Under the pieces are notes generated by a model that was given only the letters and a program-made list of their open reading frames with translations, was not told where the DNA came from and ran no database searches. DNA of 64,000 nt from assembly GCA_028551475.1 (NCBI GenBank), contig CM052360.1, positions 26,296,682 to 26,360,681 on the forward strand, given 5' to 3'. The DNA comes from Casuarina equisetifolia. Taxonomy: Eukaryota > Streptophyta > Magnoliopsida > Fagales > Casuarinaceae. Every line of letters starts with the position of its first letter. The stretch's first letter is position 1. This document shows, in pieces, positions 1 to 11,074 of this stretch. The translations under genes were made by a program, and so were the position numbers.

Positions 1-390
1 AAAATAAAAGCTTCTCAATTACAGATTTCACCACTTGTTGTAACAAATAGCTTGTTTATAACAGCAAAATAATGAGCGGGGTCACAGATTTGGCCTACAT
101 AACAAAAGTCGGAAAGCCACATTTTGCTTATATTCTGGTTGAAAAAGGAGAAGGACTATGAATTGGTATTCCTAAGTATCAAGGTTACTTTATTATAAAT
201 AGCAGAATCAATATTGTAGCGTACTTATCATTTATTTACCTGATTGTTTTAATTAAAAAACGTGTAAGATATCTACACACATACAACATTGACTTAAATA
301 AATTTAAATAAATTATATATACAAAAATTATATTAATCATCATGTTCATATATAATGCGAATATAATGCGAGAAGAAAGAAGAATCTGAC
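1..390 (-). repeat. Intron 2 of NAC-LRR copy A, duplicated at 21420-21774
   Basis: This stretch lies directly downstream of the exon 2 donor of copy A (GT at 390-389, minus strand). It has no coding content. Nearly the same sequence, with small indels, stands at 21420-21774 next to exon 2 of copy C. The two stretches are therefore the same intron in two paralogues. The rest of copy A lies outside the window to the left. Confidence 0.8.
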
Positions 391-898
391 CTCGCGAGGG
401 CTGTTGTTCTCCATGATGACATGATATTCGTGCAGCATCCACTTGGTGCGGTCGCCGTAGGGAGCAACGCCCTTGTAGAAGACTGAGGTCCACTTCCTAC
501 TGATCAAACCTTCGGAGGAAATAAAGCGGAAACCAGTGGTTAGCCAGAATCCGCCTGCTCCAGGAGAGGAATTCCTGTACGCAGCGTCGCGACGGCAGAA
601 GAACCGCTGGCTATACTCTGAAATTATGGCCGAGAACGCTTAATTTAGCAAGAACATTAAAGATGTATTTGCCATCATCAACTTGACCGAAAATAATTTA
701 TTCTGTTTAAAGAGAGAATTAAAAAAAAATACCCCGCAGATCCTTGGTATCATGGTTGAAGAAGTCGACTTCAGGAATTATCTGGATCTCCGACTGATGG
801 CCCTGGTTCTTCAACCTCAGGTAGTGGCTTCCAAGTTGGTCGTCAGTAGGGCGAAATATTGAATCCGAAGGGGTCGGTGCACTTTCATAGGCTGCCAT
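391..898 (-). CDS. NAC-domain protein, copy A, exons 1-2 (5' part of a probable NAC-LRR gene)
   Basis: NAC domains bind DNA in plant transcription factors. Exon 1 (898-733, 166 nt) starts at ATG 898 and encodes NAC subdomain A (FRPTDDQLGSHYLRLK). It ends at a GT donor in phase 1. Exon 2 (638-391, 248 nt) follows an AG acceptor. It reads open through the equivalents of subdomains B-D (RFFCRRDAAYR, GFWLTTGFRF, SVFYKG, TKWMLHEYHV) and ends in phase 0 at a GT donor. The two exons sum to exactly 138 codons with no stop. The motifs are divergent: canonical NACs have YFFSPRDRKYP and GYWKATG. Exon 3 and the rest lie beyond the left edge. In copy C the matching exon 3 gives subdomain E and then an LRR exon. 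Being intact, this copy may be functional. The identity as NAC is firm; the fusion is inferred from copy C. Confidence 0.8.
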
Positions 899-1090
899 CT
901 CTTTCTGTTTAGGAACGATGGATGGAGTTTTTCCGTTTCCTCTCTCCCGCCACGAAGCTACGATGGTTCTTTTTTTTTTTGGTTTGCAGTTAACCGAAAA
1001 TAAGATTGCAAGGAATTTTTAAGCGAATCCGAGCTAATACCAAAAGTAGAGGAAAATTTCTACTAATGCTAAAGCTTAAGCTAAGAGAAG
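899..1090 (-). promoter_or_regulatory. 5' flank of copy A, duplicated as 1848-2035 of copy B
   Basis: Roughly 190 bp upstream of the copy A start codon matches the DNA upstream of copy B. Shared blocks include a T-tract next to ACGATGG and a block reading TTTTTAAGCGAATCCGAG. The duplication therefore carried the 5' flank, and presumably the promoter, with the coding exons. I see no TATA box I would defend. Confidence 0.5.
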
Positions 1091-1438
1091 GTTTTAATTT
1101 CTTCAATAAACGGATTCTATCTTTTCTTATTGTCTCTTATTTATAGCCTAATTTTTAATCTAATATAATTGAGTTTTGAATTCTTAAAATAACTGATTTT
1201 AAATTCTTAAATCAATTGAGTTTTGGACATTTTTTAAAACTACTTAGTTCCTTATCTTAAGACAATTAAGTTTTTGACTCCTAAATCAATTAGATTTTTG
1301 ACTTCTGTCATAATTAGATTTTGACTATTTCAAATTATAAACTTTATTTAAAAAAAATAAAACATAATTATTTAATAAAAACTCAACCTAATAGTAAGTA
1401 ACTTAAATCCAAGTTCATATAATCTCTCCTAGGTCCCG
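1091..1438. repeat. AT-rich stretch between copies A and B
   Basis: No coding content. It contains degenerate repeats of a motif like AATTGAGTTTTTGACTCCTAAAT, spaced about 30 bp apart. Motifs of similar composition occur in the element at 14249-15542 (15139-15260). It replaces the second half of exon 2 of copy B, so it is either inserted DNA or the other side of a deletion. I cannot assign it to a family. Confidence 0.4.
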
Positions 1439-1847
1439 ATAAGCGGAAACCAGTGGTCATCCAGAATCCGGCTTTGGAGGACGTAATGCGGCGGAAACCA
1501 ATGGTATTCCAGTACGGCACGTCGCGGCGTCTGCAGGAGAACCACTGGCTATTCTCCGAACTTGTGGCCGAGAACGCTTAATTTAGCAAGAACATTAAAG
1601 AAGCATGAATTTTCCATCATCAACTTAACCAAAAAGAATTTGCTCTGTTTGAAGAGAAAAAAGAGAATAAAACGAAAATACCAGGCAGATCATCGGGATC
1701 ATAATTGAAGAAGTCGATTACGGGAATGATCTGTATCTCAGGGTGATGGCCCTCGTTCTTCAACTTCAGGTAGCGATTTCCAAGTTGCTCGTCAGTTGGG
1801 TGAAATATCGAATCCGGAGGGAACGGTGCTATTTCATTGGCTGCCAT
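1439..1847 (-). pseudogene. NAC-domain gene copy B, truncated inside exon 2
   Basis: This is a tandem duplicate of copy A. Exon 1 (1847-1682) is again 166 nt, open, and ends in phase 1. It reads FHPTDEQLGNRYLKLK and then DDLP. Exon 2 starts at 1576 after an AG and reads ENSQWFSCRRRDVPYW and GFWMTTGFRL. Homology to copy A stops abruptly at about 1439, in the middle of the NAC domain, where AT-rich DNA begins. The parts equivalent to subdomain D and beyond are missing, so no full NAC domain can be made. Start codon, splice sites and frame are all kept, which points to a recent loss. Confidence 0.75.
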
Positions 1848-2035
1848 CTCCTTCTCTCTTTTGTTATTTGGTTTACAAACAACGGATGACGTTTCTCGGA
1901 ATTGTCCCTACGGCCTCCGAAGCAACGATGGCTCTTTTTTTTTTTTTTTGTCTGTTCGCACTTAACCAAAAAGGAGATTGCAGGGAATTTTTAAGCGAAT
2001 CCGAGTTAACACCAAAAGTAGGGGAAAATTTCTAT
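1848..2035 (-). promoter_or_regulatory. 5' flank of copy B (duplicate of 899-1090)
   Basis: Aligns by eye with the 5' flank of copy A, including the T-tract and the adjacent AAGCGAATCCGAG block. It ends where the orphan intron-3 fragment begins. Confidence 0.5.
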
Positions 2036-2400
2036 GTTTAAACAAACATGATTTAAAGCTCATTTTCAGTCTAAAATACAAACATATAAATCTCTATCTA
2101 AATCAATTTTTATCACTACTAAATTGATAGTTTTCGACACCTAAAACCACCCACATTATGTTTAATATTTCATGTTTCATATAGCCAGCTCCATTTCATA
2201 TATAGGACAACTGAGGTCAAAGACAAACAATCTAAATGTCATCTTAATTTATAAATATGATCTTGAAAGCTTGCAAGAGCTTAATAGAAAAAGAAAGATT
2301 CATGCAACCAATGAATTGGCCTAGTGCTTGGTCATATTTATCTTGACATTTTGCAGAAGTCGCGATGAGAAAATTCTCAAATTCATAAACTCTGATCTAA
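2036..2400 (-). repeat. Orphan intron-3 fragment of the NAC-LRR family
   Basis: This non-coding stretch matches the intron between exon 3 and the LRR exon of copy C (about 18940-19260) and the corresponding intron of copy D (about 56120-56420). Shared landmarks include AACATGATTT, a block like CATTTCATATATAGGACAACTGAGGTCAA, and AGATTCATGCAACCAAT. Neither exon 3 nor exon 4 flanks it here. It is a relic of a further copy, left just upstream of copy B. Confidence 0.65.
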
Positions 2401-2874
2401 TCCATCATCATAGATTTATGAGCCTTTTTGCTGTATTTTTCTAAAAAAAAAAAGAAATAATATATATATATATATATGTATATTATATCGATACCCTTAC
2501 GGAGTCCGAGACAATACGAGGATTGAACAGCTTGTTCAATACTATTCACTGCTTGACCTACCAAATTCATAATGCGGACAAAGATCACTATCACTAAAAT
2601 ATCAAGTGCCTAAGTGAAGCAAAACCAAACGAATGAGCAAAGATAAAAGATGCAAATAAAAAAGAAGAATATGTGGAATACCCTTCATCATGATTTTACA
2701 ACTTTTTTATTGGTAATTTTCTATCTATTTTTTGGGTAAGTTTTAATTACTTTTCATGGTTTTGTAGGGAAATGCAGCGGAAAGGCTTAATACTCTATCC
2801 ATATTACTCATACCAAAAAAATGAAAATGAACATAAAAAGGTGATACATTATTTTTCACTCAAACTAACCTTAT
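2401..2874. other. Gene-free, AT-rich, with a (TA)n microsatellite
   Basis: I see no coding signal. A TA microsatellite lies at about 2461-2485 after an A-rich run. The rest is AT-rich DNA flanking the hAT-derived pseudogene. Confidence 0.6.
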
Positions 2875-3986
2875 TATAAGTGGATCCATAGCATGCGTTG
2901 AGTTCCATCACAATGAATTATCTAGACATAAAGGTATTTGACTCTGTACTTTAACTTCTTGAGCCACCACATTGAACTTTGCTTGCATTGCTTGTGTACT
3001 TTTAACACACCGAATGCATTCTCATATCTTATCCATTACAGCACTTAGTGCGTCCAAGGTATCTTGAACCATTAAATTGATCACATTTGCCACACAACAT
3101 ACATCAAAAAATTGACCATTACAATAAAGAAATCTTTTCCGGAACAACCGATCTCTGATTCTACAAACAATATTATCATTGGTAAAACAACTATCAAATG
3201 TCATGGAAAACAAGTTCTGGTCAATATCCCAATCCATTAGACACATCATAATAACATCCGAATGCACGTCTCCTGTATGAGAAGGATTGACCATAATAAA
3301 ATTTAGAAACTTCTTCTTTAATTGCCAAGATTCATCAATGTAGTGTGCCATCAAACACATGTAGTTAGTATTACCACAAGCTGCCCACATGTCAACACTG
3401 AGGCTAATTTTACCAGGCAATTTATCCAATACTTCATTCACCTGTTGTTTCTTTTTCGTGTAGATCTCAATACAGTCAGCCTCAACTCTGTCAGTTGTCA
3501 CAAGTGGCTGCATATTTTTAACAAACACTCTGAATCCAAAATGCTCAACCATGGCCAATGGATACCCATGTAAAATAATCATGCGAGCAAGATCAAACTG
3601 ACTTTGCCTTTGATCAAAGTTACTGTTTCCAGTGTTAACTGCCTCATCTTTCATCGTCTCTTGCTCAAATCTAACATTCACAAGGCTAAGCATTTCAACC
3701 TTTCTCTACTCTTGACCCATATTGAAATTTGCAAGAGCAAGGTCCCTACCTTTTTCTTTTCCCTTGCTGCTATGTATTGCAGTATGCCATGACTAAACCT
3801 TTTCTGACACCGAATCAAATGATTCCTCAAATGAGACATTCCACTAATACTTGATCCACTAAGTTTCTTCCCACAATGCCTACACACAGCCACACAAATG
3901 TCACCCTTTTTAATCCTATCAAAGTCATTCCATACAACAAATTTCAATCGGCTAGAATTAACAATCACTTCATCTGACAAATCCAT
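2875..3986 (-). pseudogene. BED zinc-finger hAT transposase-like (RICESLEEPER/DAYSLEEPER type), broken
   Basis: Such proteins are hAT transposases or domesticated relatives that bind DNA through a BED finger. The reading starts at ATG 3986. Residues about 36-60 form the finger: CRHCGKKLSG with two Cys, then HLRNHLIRC. The hAT core follows: LSVDMWA, YMCLMAHYIDESWQLKKK, SHTGDVHSD, WDIDQNLFSMTFD and DVCCVANVINLMVQDTLDAL. There are at least four lesions. A frameshift near 3755 lies in an A/G run, an in-frame TAG lies near 3711, and a TGA follows codon DKI at about 3022-3024. A further TGA lies near 2905 where the family has Arg before WNST. Readable homology continues past both TGAs to about 2875 and then stops, so the C-terminal dimerisation region is absent. 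A functional gene is very unlikely. Confidence 0.8.
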
Positions 3987-6285
3987 TGCATGAATCTAAT
4001 CCTTTACCAATACTTGCAATTTGCAAACATAGGCAAATATCTTTTGTCAATAAATACAAACCAAGAAGCCAAGAAAAAATAAAACAAAATTTCTAAAATC
4101 TAGGACTAAAATAGATGTACATAGAATGTAACAACCACAAAATAGAAGACAACTTGCTTATTCCCCATATGGTACGAACCACTTGAAGTGGTGAAAATTA
4201 TATATGCACAAACACTCATCAAGAGATAACATGCATAGTGATATCACCACCAACAAAAAAAAAAAGTGGCTTTTTAGATCATTAGATTCAATACATTATT
4301 ATTTTAGAATTGGGAAGCAAAAGCATATGCAACTTTCTGATGGAAGTAATGGATGAGATCCAATGTCTATGGGAGATCAAATATAACACTTAGAAGAAAA
4401 CTAAAACCTAACTTCAAATTTATATACCAAAAAGTCCATGAAAAATGGTATGCTAAAGCAACAAAAGCTTAGAATAGAATAAGAAATCTTGTTAAAAAAT
4501 TTCATAAGCTTTTTCTCGGCCAAGAATGTTGATGGATTACAATAAGGGAAAAGGACTAGAAGATTCTGGAAATCAGGTGCCCAAAAATATAGGGATATTC
4601 AAAGCACTTCTTAAAATTCTATAAAATCCTCCTCAAGATCTTAAAGAATATAATCAAAAGACATCAGTAGGGTTTCCGTTGGAGATCCATCTGATTTTCA
4701 AAACATCTCAAATCAGTTGTCGTTCTTTAATTTTTTCCTTTCAACAATCAAATACCAAGCCTGATGGGAGGTCTAATACCAGCAACAACATAAACAAGTG
4801 AGGAAACGGGAAAAGGGAAAAGGGAAAAGGGAAAAGGCTATCCTTCAAAAAATATTCAGACACTATGGATAGGATGATCATGAAAAAGAGGCTAAACAAC
4901 AACTAGTATATGTTCAAGCACAAAACATGAAAATGAAATAGAAACAATTAACCTCAAATAGTAATAGATGATGCATTCAAGGTTCTTATCTAGCTTAGCG
5001 TTGTTTCACAAAAGACTGAATCCTGACATCATCTAAGCAAAGAACATAAATCGAGGTTGTGAAACAAGACCCTAGGTCTATCTAAAATATTTATAGTTAA
5101 CCTGATTCTTAATGAGTGGTTGACTTTACATGCTCAAACAATAAGTTGCAATTGATGTCAAAAGTCTACCTTCATAAATTTTGTTTCTTTTACCTACTAG
5201 ACATGACCCTAATAGAAATAGCCGTGACCATGAAATCTGAAAGCATAACTGTCTCTTTTTCCGCTTTGTGAAGTAAACAATTGTACATCCCATGGTCAAA
5301 CAACTAACTCAACTTAATTAAAGCAATAATCAAACATAATAACTAGAGATGTATCACTGACAAGTAAAGAGAGTTACCACATCCAAAAAAGAAAAAGGAA
5401 GGAAAAAAAAAAAGCGCCTTTTTGGGTCAATGTATGCTAGAACACTTTCCTACTCAACTTATGATTTGGTACAATCTAACAGACACTCTGTACATAACAC
5501 TTCCTAAGCTAGTATTTTCGATTATTGTCTCTGCAACCAAACAGAGTAATCTTCTTCCTAGAAAACTTTTCATGGAAATATCGCAAAGGGATAAAAATCT
5601 CCCAATGGAACAAATTGATTATGTATCTCAAGACACTATAACAGACTCAAATTTGTGGAACATTTCACGCCTGCAAATATTAGATTAAATCGAGCTATGC
5701 ACAGAATTGCCGTTCGCACAAAACCCATCTGTTTTAGCAAGCGCCAGAATAAGAAACAGGCGCGCAATCCGACCCAGGATTTATTCCCTGATCAACAAAT
5801 CAGGAAAACACTGCGTTAATGAAGAAGCCAACAGCTGGGTGCAGGTCAACCCACAAGTTAGGGTAATCCGGCGGAGGATTAGCCAAAACCCAAACTACCC
5901 TATCGGTACCGGACAAGGTCCGAAAGGACCCGCCTGACCCAACTGATAAACGCGGGTCGTACTGATCGGGTCAAATGGGCCGATTCAAAATCCTGCGAGT
6001 ATCGGATCGGAATCGGAACCGAACTCACGCACATAAAACAGCAGAGACAGAGAGCTCGAAACAACCTATTTAAAAATTTCCTTGGTCTTCTCTTTTGTCA
6101 AAAAGATAAAATGCAACTTGGATTTGAAAGGACTAATACACGTAAACTTCCATTAACAGCAAACGAGTTTCATAGTTTTGAATTGAAGGGTGACAAATCA
6201 AAAAAGATTAGTAAGAAAAACATCAAATACATGTATACCGACATGTAACTGTTCTGTGTAATACTCAATGTCCAATTATCTCCCT
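3987..6285. other. Intergenic region upstream of the hAT pseudogene and downstream of the ankyrin gene
   Basis: No protein family was recognised. A short run of the repeated motif GGGAAAA stands at about 4806-4840. A more GC-rich, CpG-containing patch at about 5700-6050 (repeated CCGACC and CGGGTC words) resembles a plant 5' UTR or promoter. It could have served the minus-strand hAT-derived gene through a 5' UTR intron, but that is only a guess. Open frames of 76-88 codons here lack any recognisable motif. Confidence 0.4.
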
Positions 6286-8148
6286 TTATCCTGATGAGTA
6301 AGAACGGCAACCACATCTAAGCCCAAGACAAAAAATGAGGAAGAAGGATAAGCTGATGAGACAAACGGCAATGGCGAGACCCATGGAATGATGCGCCAGT
6401 ACAACATATGTGCCCATCACAAATGCCAGCATCATTGCTCCCAACGCCAGCACAATTAACCAGAACCCCAGTGCTCCGAGGATCCCTCGAGAACTATTAG
6501 CAGATCGGTCTTCTCTAATAACTCCTCTGGGTATTAACATGAGGAGAAGGATAGCCAGAGTGGATAGCACTATAGATATGGTATCCGTAATAAGGAAGGC
6601 TGTGAAAGCAGCACTTCTCGTCAGAATTGCAGAACCTGGGTGTGGACCATCTTGACCCATGAACCCCCGAGTATGGTAAGACCTGCCGCAAAAGTCACGC
6701 TTGTAATCGGTGCCGCCACTACCAAGTAGTATTTGCCCTCTTTCTCGCGCCAATCAGCACAATTTGATTTTCCTCTCTCGTCTTCGAGCTTCTCCCTTTC
6801 CAGCCAGAACTCGGGCGTCCCCAGGAATGACACCTGTCGACGAACCGGTCCATGCGTTGCATTCAGGATGCATCGTCTCTGAAACATTCGTTGTAGTTAT
6901 AAGTGAGCTTTAGGACCTTTTTTTTTAAAAAAAAAAAAAAGGAAAAAAGAAGAAGAAAGAAGACGAAATACGTAGAGAAGGAGAAACAGCACGACTCTAT
7001 TACCTTTGGTAGTGCCAAGATCCTACTTTCCATTGCCATGTCACAAGCACTAAGATTTTCCTTGTTAAAAGCCATTTTGTCAACACTAGAATTATTAATA
7101 AGTCTTCTTAATACTCCAAGAGAAGCAGTCTTTGAATAAAGAAGGAAAGGTGTGTTTCCATTCAAGTCTCTCATTCAAAAGATTCCTAAGAGATGGATTT
7201 TCTAACAACAGCCTCGCAACACATCGTGCAGAGCAATAGTTAGCAGCAGAAAAATGTAATACATTCCAGCCTCTATTGTCAACCAATTCGCAACAATCCA
7301 TACACTTTGATACAATCAATTTCACTGTCACACAAAAGCCTTCATAAGCTGCAATGTAAAGCGTTGTCCTACCCTCGGTGTCTTTCATATATGCCACTTG
7401 TCTGTCATGCTCCAACAATTTCTTCACTACGGAAAGACAACCAAAGCCCGCAGCCAAGTGAAGCAAAGTGAAACCTTTTTCGTCTACTTTCTTGGTTTGA
7501 CCACTTATTTTATTTATAATTTCCTCAATCATTCTTGAGAATATATAAATATAAGAAATGCAATAATTTTCTAAATAAGGCAAGAAATATTTGTTAATTG
7601 TACATAGGAAAACTTTGTAAAGAATAAACCCCGATATTGCTGGTTAGTTTTTGACAAGTTTATGATAAAATATATGGTTTATTCTTTACAAAGTTAACCA
7701 GACAGTTTAAGAAATAAGGCAGTACCTGAGTCATTCCGAAATGCTGCTACATGCAAAGCAGTTCTACCAAGAAAGCCATTAAATGCGACTGAATTGCAAG
7801 TTTCTAAAATTTCAAACGTCACATCTCGAAAGCTTCTCTCAACAACCATGTAAAGTAAAGTCTCATTAGCTTTATTAGCAAAATATTCAAAATCTAGATC
7901 TTCTTTGAGTAGAAGTTTCACCACCTAAAGGTGACTATAACGAACAACCTCATGCAACGTTGTGTCCTTCTATGCGTTCACCATCTTGAGCATCTTTTTA
8001 CTTGGGTCAACCTAGCTTTGGCCATCGAGGCCTTTATATTCAATCTTCACTTGATCAATTAGAGTTTTTACTATGGTTACATGTCCATACCTTGCCCCAA
8101 TGTGTAATGGTATTTGACCTTTGGTGTTGCATTGTTGTATCAACAATG
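6286..8148 (-). pseudogene. Ankyrin-repeat/PGG-domain membrane protein (ACD6-like), broken
   Basis: ACD6-like proteins have cytosolic ankyrin repeats and a C-terminal PGG domain with about four membrane helices; several act in defence. Ankyrin exons lie at 8148-7694 and 7540-6990 (TLLHLAAGFGCLSVVKKLLE, GRTTLYIAAYEGFCVTVKLI, GWNVLHFSAANY). The PGG exon is 6900-6286: KYYLVVAAPITSVTFAAGLT, then GSAILTRSAAFTAFLITDT and three more hydrophobic helices. Lesions: in-frame stops between 7990 and 7920, and a frameshift of one base near 6668. There the frame ending in LTILGG must shift to continue as FMGQDG, the usual family order. The 5' exon is missing because repeat DNA begins at 8149. An inverted copy lies at 8599-9945. 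Confidence 0.8.
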
Positions 8149-8598
8149 TGTTAGGAATTTGCTGGCACAATTCCCCCACAAATGATCAAAGCACACATAC
8201 ACACACGTCAACACAAGAAATTTTAAAGGTTCGGATCAACAATGTCCTACTCCCTCTTCTTCCATTAAAAAATTCAACTATTACAACTTCAGTTTTTTGA
8301 CGGAGAAAAGACTGAAAAACTCTCTTAACCTTAGCTTTGTAATACTCTACAAATAACTCAACACTTGGTTATTAATATTATCGCTTAGGTTCTTCTATAT
8401 CTCCCTAAGGACTACATAGACTCCTTTTTACAGGCCTTCTAACTCCCACAGGTTGGTTCTCTAACCAATGTGGGATACACAATTCTTCTCTTCTAATTCC
8501 TGTGGGATAGGAACTCTTTCCTTTCTCAATCCATGTAAGACATGAACTCCTAAATCATGCAGAACTCCTTTGAGAATTTGAATTGCATCCAACCACAT
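8149..8598. mobile_element. Probable solo LTR or short retroelement between the two ankyrin copies
   Basis: Homology between the inverted ankyrin copies stops exactly at 8148, and this stretch begins with TGTTAGGAATTTGCTGG, an LTR-like start. It contains ACACAAGAAATTTTAAAGG followed by GTTCGGATC and a pyrimidine-rich CTCCCTCTTCTTCC, a look common to plant Copia LTRs. No coding sequence and no clear target duplication were found, so the right edge is uncertain. Confidence 0.4.
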
Positions 8599-9945
8599 CA
8601 CCTAATGCTAGTCAGCTTCAACAAACAGAGACCATGACTATGCATCCTAACCTCTACAATGCTGCAGCAAAAGGTAAAATCCAATTCTTCAGAGGGACCC
8701 AAGATTCTCTTGAACTTCTATTGACCCCATCTAAAAACACAATCATCCATGTTTATATCACATCTCTCAATAATATGGAACCTAGAGCATAACTAGTATC
8801 AGAACCAAGATCCAAAGCTAACTTTGTCAAGGCGATTCTTGACATATGTCCATTGTTGATACAACAATGCAATACCAAAGGTGAAACATCATTGCACATT
8901 GGGGCAAGGTATAAACATGCAGCCATAGTGAAACTTCTAATTGATAGAAAGAAGATTGAATATAAAGACCTCGAAGGCCAAAGCTAGGTTGACCCAAGTA
9001 AAGAGATGCTCAGGATTGTGAACAAATGAAAGGACACAACATTGCATGAGGCCATTCGTTATAATCACCTTGAGGTGGTGAAACTTCTACTAAAAGAAGA
9101 TCCAAATTTTGAATATTCTATTAATAAGGCTGGTGAGACTTTACTTAACATGTCTGTTGAAAGAAGCTTTCGAGATGTGGTATTTGAAATTTTAAAAACC
9201 TGCAATTTGGTCGTATCTAGTGGCCCTCTTGACAGAACTGCTTTACATGTTGGAGCACTTCGAAATGACTCAAGTACTACCTTATTTCTTAAATTGCCTA
9301 GTTAACTTTGTAAATAATAAGCCACATATTTTATCATTAACTTGTCAGAAACTAACCAACAACACTGGGGCTTATTCTTTACAAAGTTTCCCTATCGTAC
9401 AACTAACAAGTCTTCCTTATCTTATTTAGAAAATTATTGCATTTCCTATATTTATATATTCTCGAGAATGATTGAAGAAATTATAAATAAAATAAGTGGT
9501 CAAACCAAGCAAGTAGACGAAAAGGGTTTCACTTCACTTCTCTTGGCTGCGGGCTTCGGTTGTCTTTCTGCAGTGAAGAAATTGCTGGAGAATGACACAC
9601 AAGTGACATATATGAAAGACACCGAGGGTAGGACAACACTTCACATTGCAGCTTATGAAGGCTTTCATGTGACAATGAAAGTAATTGTATCAAGGTGTCC
9701 GGATTGTTGCGAATTGGTTACAATAGGGGCTGGAATGTACTACATTTTTCTGTTACTAACTATTACTCTACAAGACGTGCTGCGAGGTTGTTGCTAGAAA
9801 ATTCATCTCTCAAGAATCTTTTGAATGAGAGGGACTTGGATGGAAACACACCTTTTCTTCTTTATTCCAAGACTGCTTCTCTCGAAATATTAAGAAGACT
9901 CATTAATAATTCTAATGTTGACAAGATGACTTTTAACAATGAAAA
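8599..9945 (+). pseudogene. Ankyrin-repeat protein (ACD6-like), inverted duplicate, broken
   Basis: This is the plus-strand mirror of the gene at 6286-8148. It adds the 5' exon missing there (MHPNLYNAAAKGK from about 8638). Ankyrin pieces follow: TSLHIGARYKHAAIVKLLID near 8885, DTTLHEAIRYNHLEVVKLLL at 9030, an exon at 9470-9720 (GRTTLHIAAYEGFHVTMKVI) and LDGNTPFLLYSKTASLEILR near 9835. Stops interrupt the frame at about 8790, 8986 and 9030, and a frameshift near 9715 separates the last two ankyrin segments. At about 9945 the homology breaks and the DNA switches to the minus-strand 5' exon region of the same family, so the PGG domain is lost. Non-functional. Confidence 0.8.
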
Positions 9946-10060
9946 ACTGGATTTCACTTTCACTGTAGTCATGGTCTCTCTTTGTTGAAGCTGACTAGCA
10001 CTAAGCGATGTTTGAACCTCTACCAAAGTGAAAAATCCTAACGTAACCCTCTGCAAAAGT
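9946..10060 (-). pseudogene. 5' exon fragment of a third ankyrin copy
   Basis: Read on the minus strand, this stretch carries the same leader as 8599-8650 (GCTAGTCAGCTTCAACAAA, then GAGACCATGAC). It is fused directly to the 3' end of the inverted copy. Only the first few codons remain. It marks a third copy, or a rearrangement breakpoint, in the ankyrin cluster. Confidence 0.55.
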
Positions 10061-10065
10061 ATAAC

Positions 10066-10750
10066 TAATTCCTTTGCTAAATTTTCTCAACTAAAAACCA
10101 AATCCAAGAACAGCATGACAGCAAAGCAAAAGAATCACATCAAATAAAAGAAAAGAGAGAGAGGGAAAAAGACAGAGCACCTAACCGAAGATTTGAAAAT
10201 TAATGAGTTCCGTTGCTAATTTCCTCAACTAAACACCAAATCTAAGAACAACATGAGAGAAAAGCTAAAGAAACTGAAGAAAAAAAAAAAAGACACCTAC
10301 AGCAAATGAAACCATGACTGAAAAGAAAAAAAAAAAAAAAAGACACCGATTACAGCAAATGAAACCACGACTTAAAAGAAAAAAAAAAAAAGACACCGAT
10401 TACAGCAAATGAAACCACGACTTAAAAGAAAAAAAAAAAAAAGACACCGATTACAGCAAATGAAACCACGACTTAAAAGAAAAAAAAAAAAAAAGATACC
10501 GATTACAACAAATGAAACCACCACTGAAAAGATTTTTTTTTTAAAAAAAAACACCGATTACAGCAAATGAAAAACAAGAAGACCTAAAGATCCAAAAGTT
10601 CAGAGATAAAAAAAGAAAAGAAGAGAAAAGAAAAGAGAGAGAGGGAGAAAGACAGAACACCTAACCGAGATTTGAAAAATAACGAGTTCCTTTGCTAATT
10701 TACTCAACTAAACACCAAATCTAAGAACAGCATGAGAGAAAAGCTAAAGA
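10066..10750. repeat. Duplicated leader blocks around a minisatellite
   Basis: A block of about 65 bp with CTCAACTAAACACCAAATC and AACATGAGAGAAAAGCTAA occurs at about 10066, 10209 and 10685. It is partly preceded by a second block, GAGAGAGAGGGA followed by ACCTAACCGA. The copies differ by a few bases. They lie 5' of the minus-strand ankyrin fragments and may be duplicated UTR DNA. Confidence 0.65.
10285..10575. repeat. Minisatellite, about 50-bp unit, six copies
   Basis: Units begin with GACACCGATTACAGCAAATG, continue with AAACCACGACTTAAAAG and end in a variable A-run. They start near 10291, 10342, 10393, 10443, 10494 and 10550. The middle three are nearly identical while the outer ones diverge, as expected from unequal exchange or slippage. 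Confidence 0.85.
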
Positions 10751-11074
10751 ACCACGACCGAAAAAAAAAAAAAAAACAGTCAAGGGGAAAATGGAGAAAA
10801 AACCGCTTGAGGTGGCGAAATTACCGATCAATGCCGCCATGAAAAGGTCCGCAAAAGTTGCTGGCGTCGGTAGTGCTAAAGATCTAAGGGCAGCTGGGGA
10901 AGAAGGAAGGCGGGAGAAGGAATTTTGTTCAGCAGGAGAAGAAGGAAGGCGGGAGAAGTAAAATGGGCAGCTGGAGAAGAAGGAAGACGTCGGCTCGCAT
11001 TTAAAATGTAGAAAAAATTGAGGTAATTTGTTCACAAAATTTAGATTGAATAGAAGATAAAAAGGTGTACCCAC

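Noticed and set aside
5707..5937. 76-codon plus-strand frame in the CpG-richer patch
   Set aside because: No motif, and composition like a 5' UTR. No supporting neighbour.
6410..6655. 81-codon plus-strand frame over the PGG exon
   Set aside because: Antisense shadow of the PGG exon.
10285..10575. CRISPR-like regular spacing of repeats
   Set aside because: Units are contiguous with A-run variation and no unique spacers; this is a plant minisatellite.
10791..10961. 57-codon plus-strand frame (MEKKPLEVAKLPINAAMK...) in a GC-richer patch
   Set aside because: It ends in two copies of a GA-rich tandem motif, lacks any domain, and is equally explained as leader DNA of minus-strand ankyrin genes.
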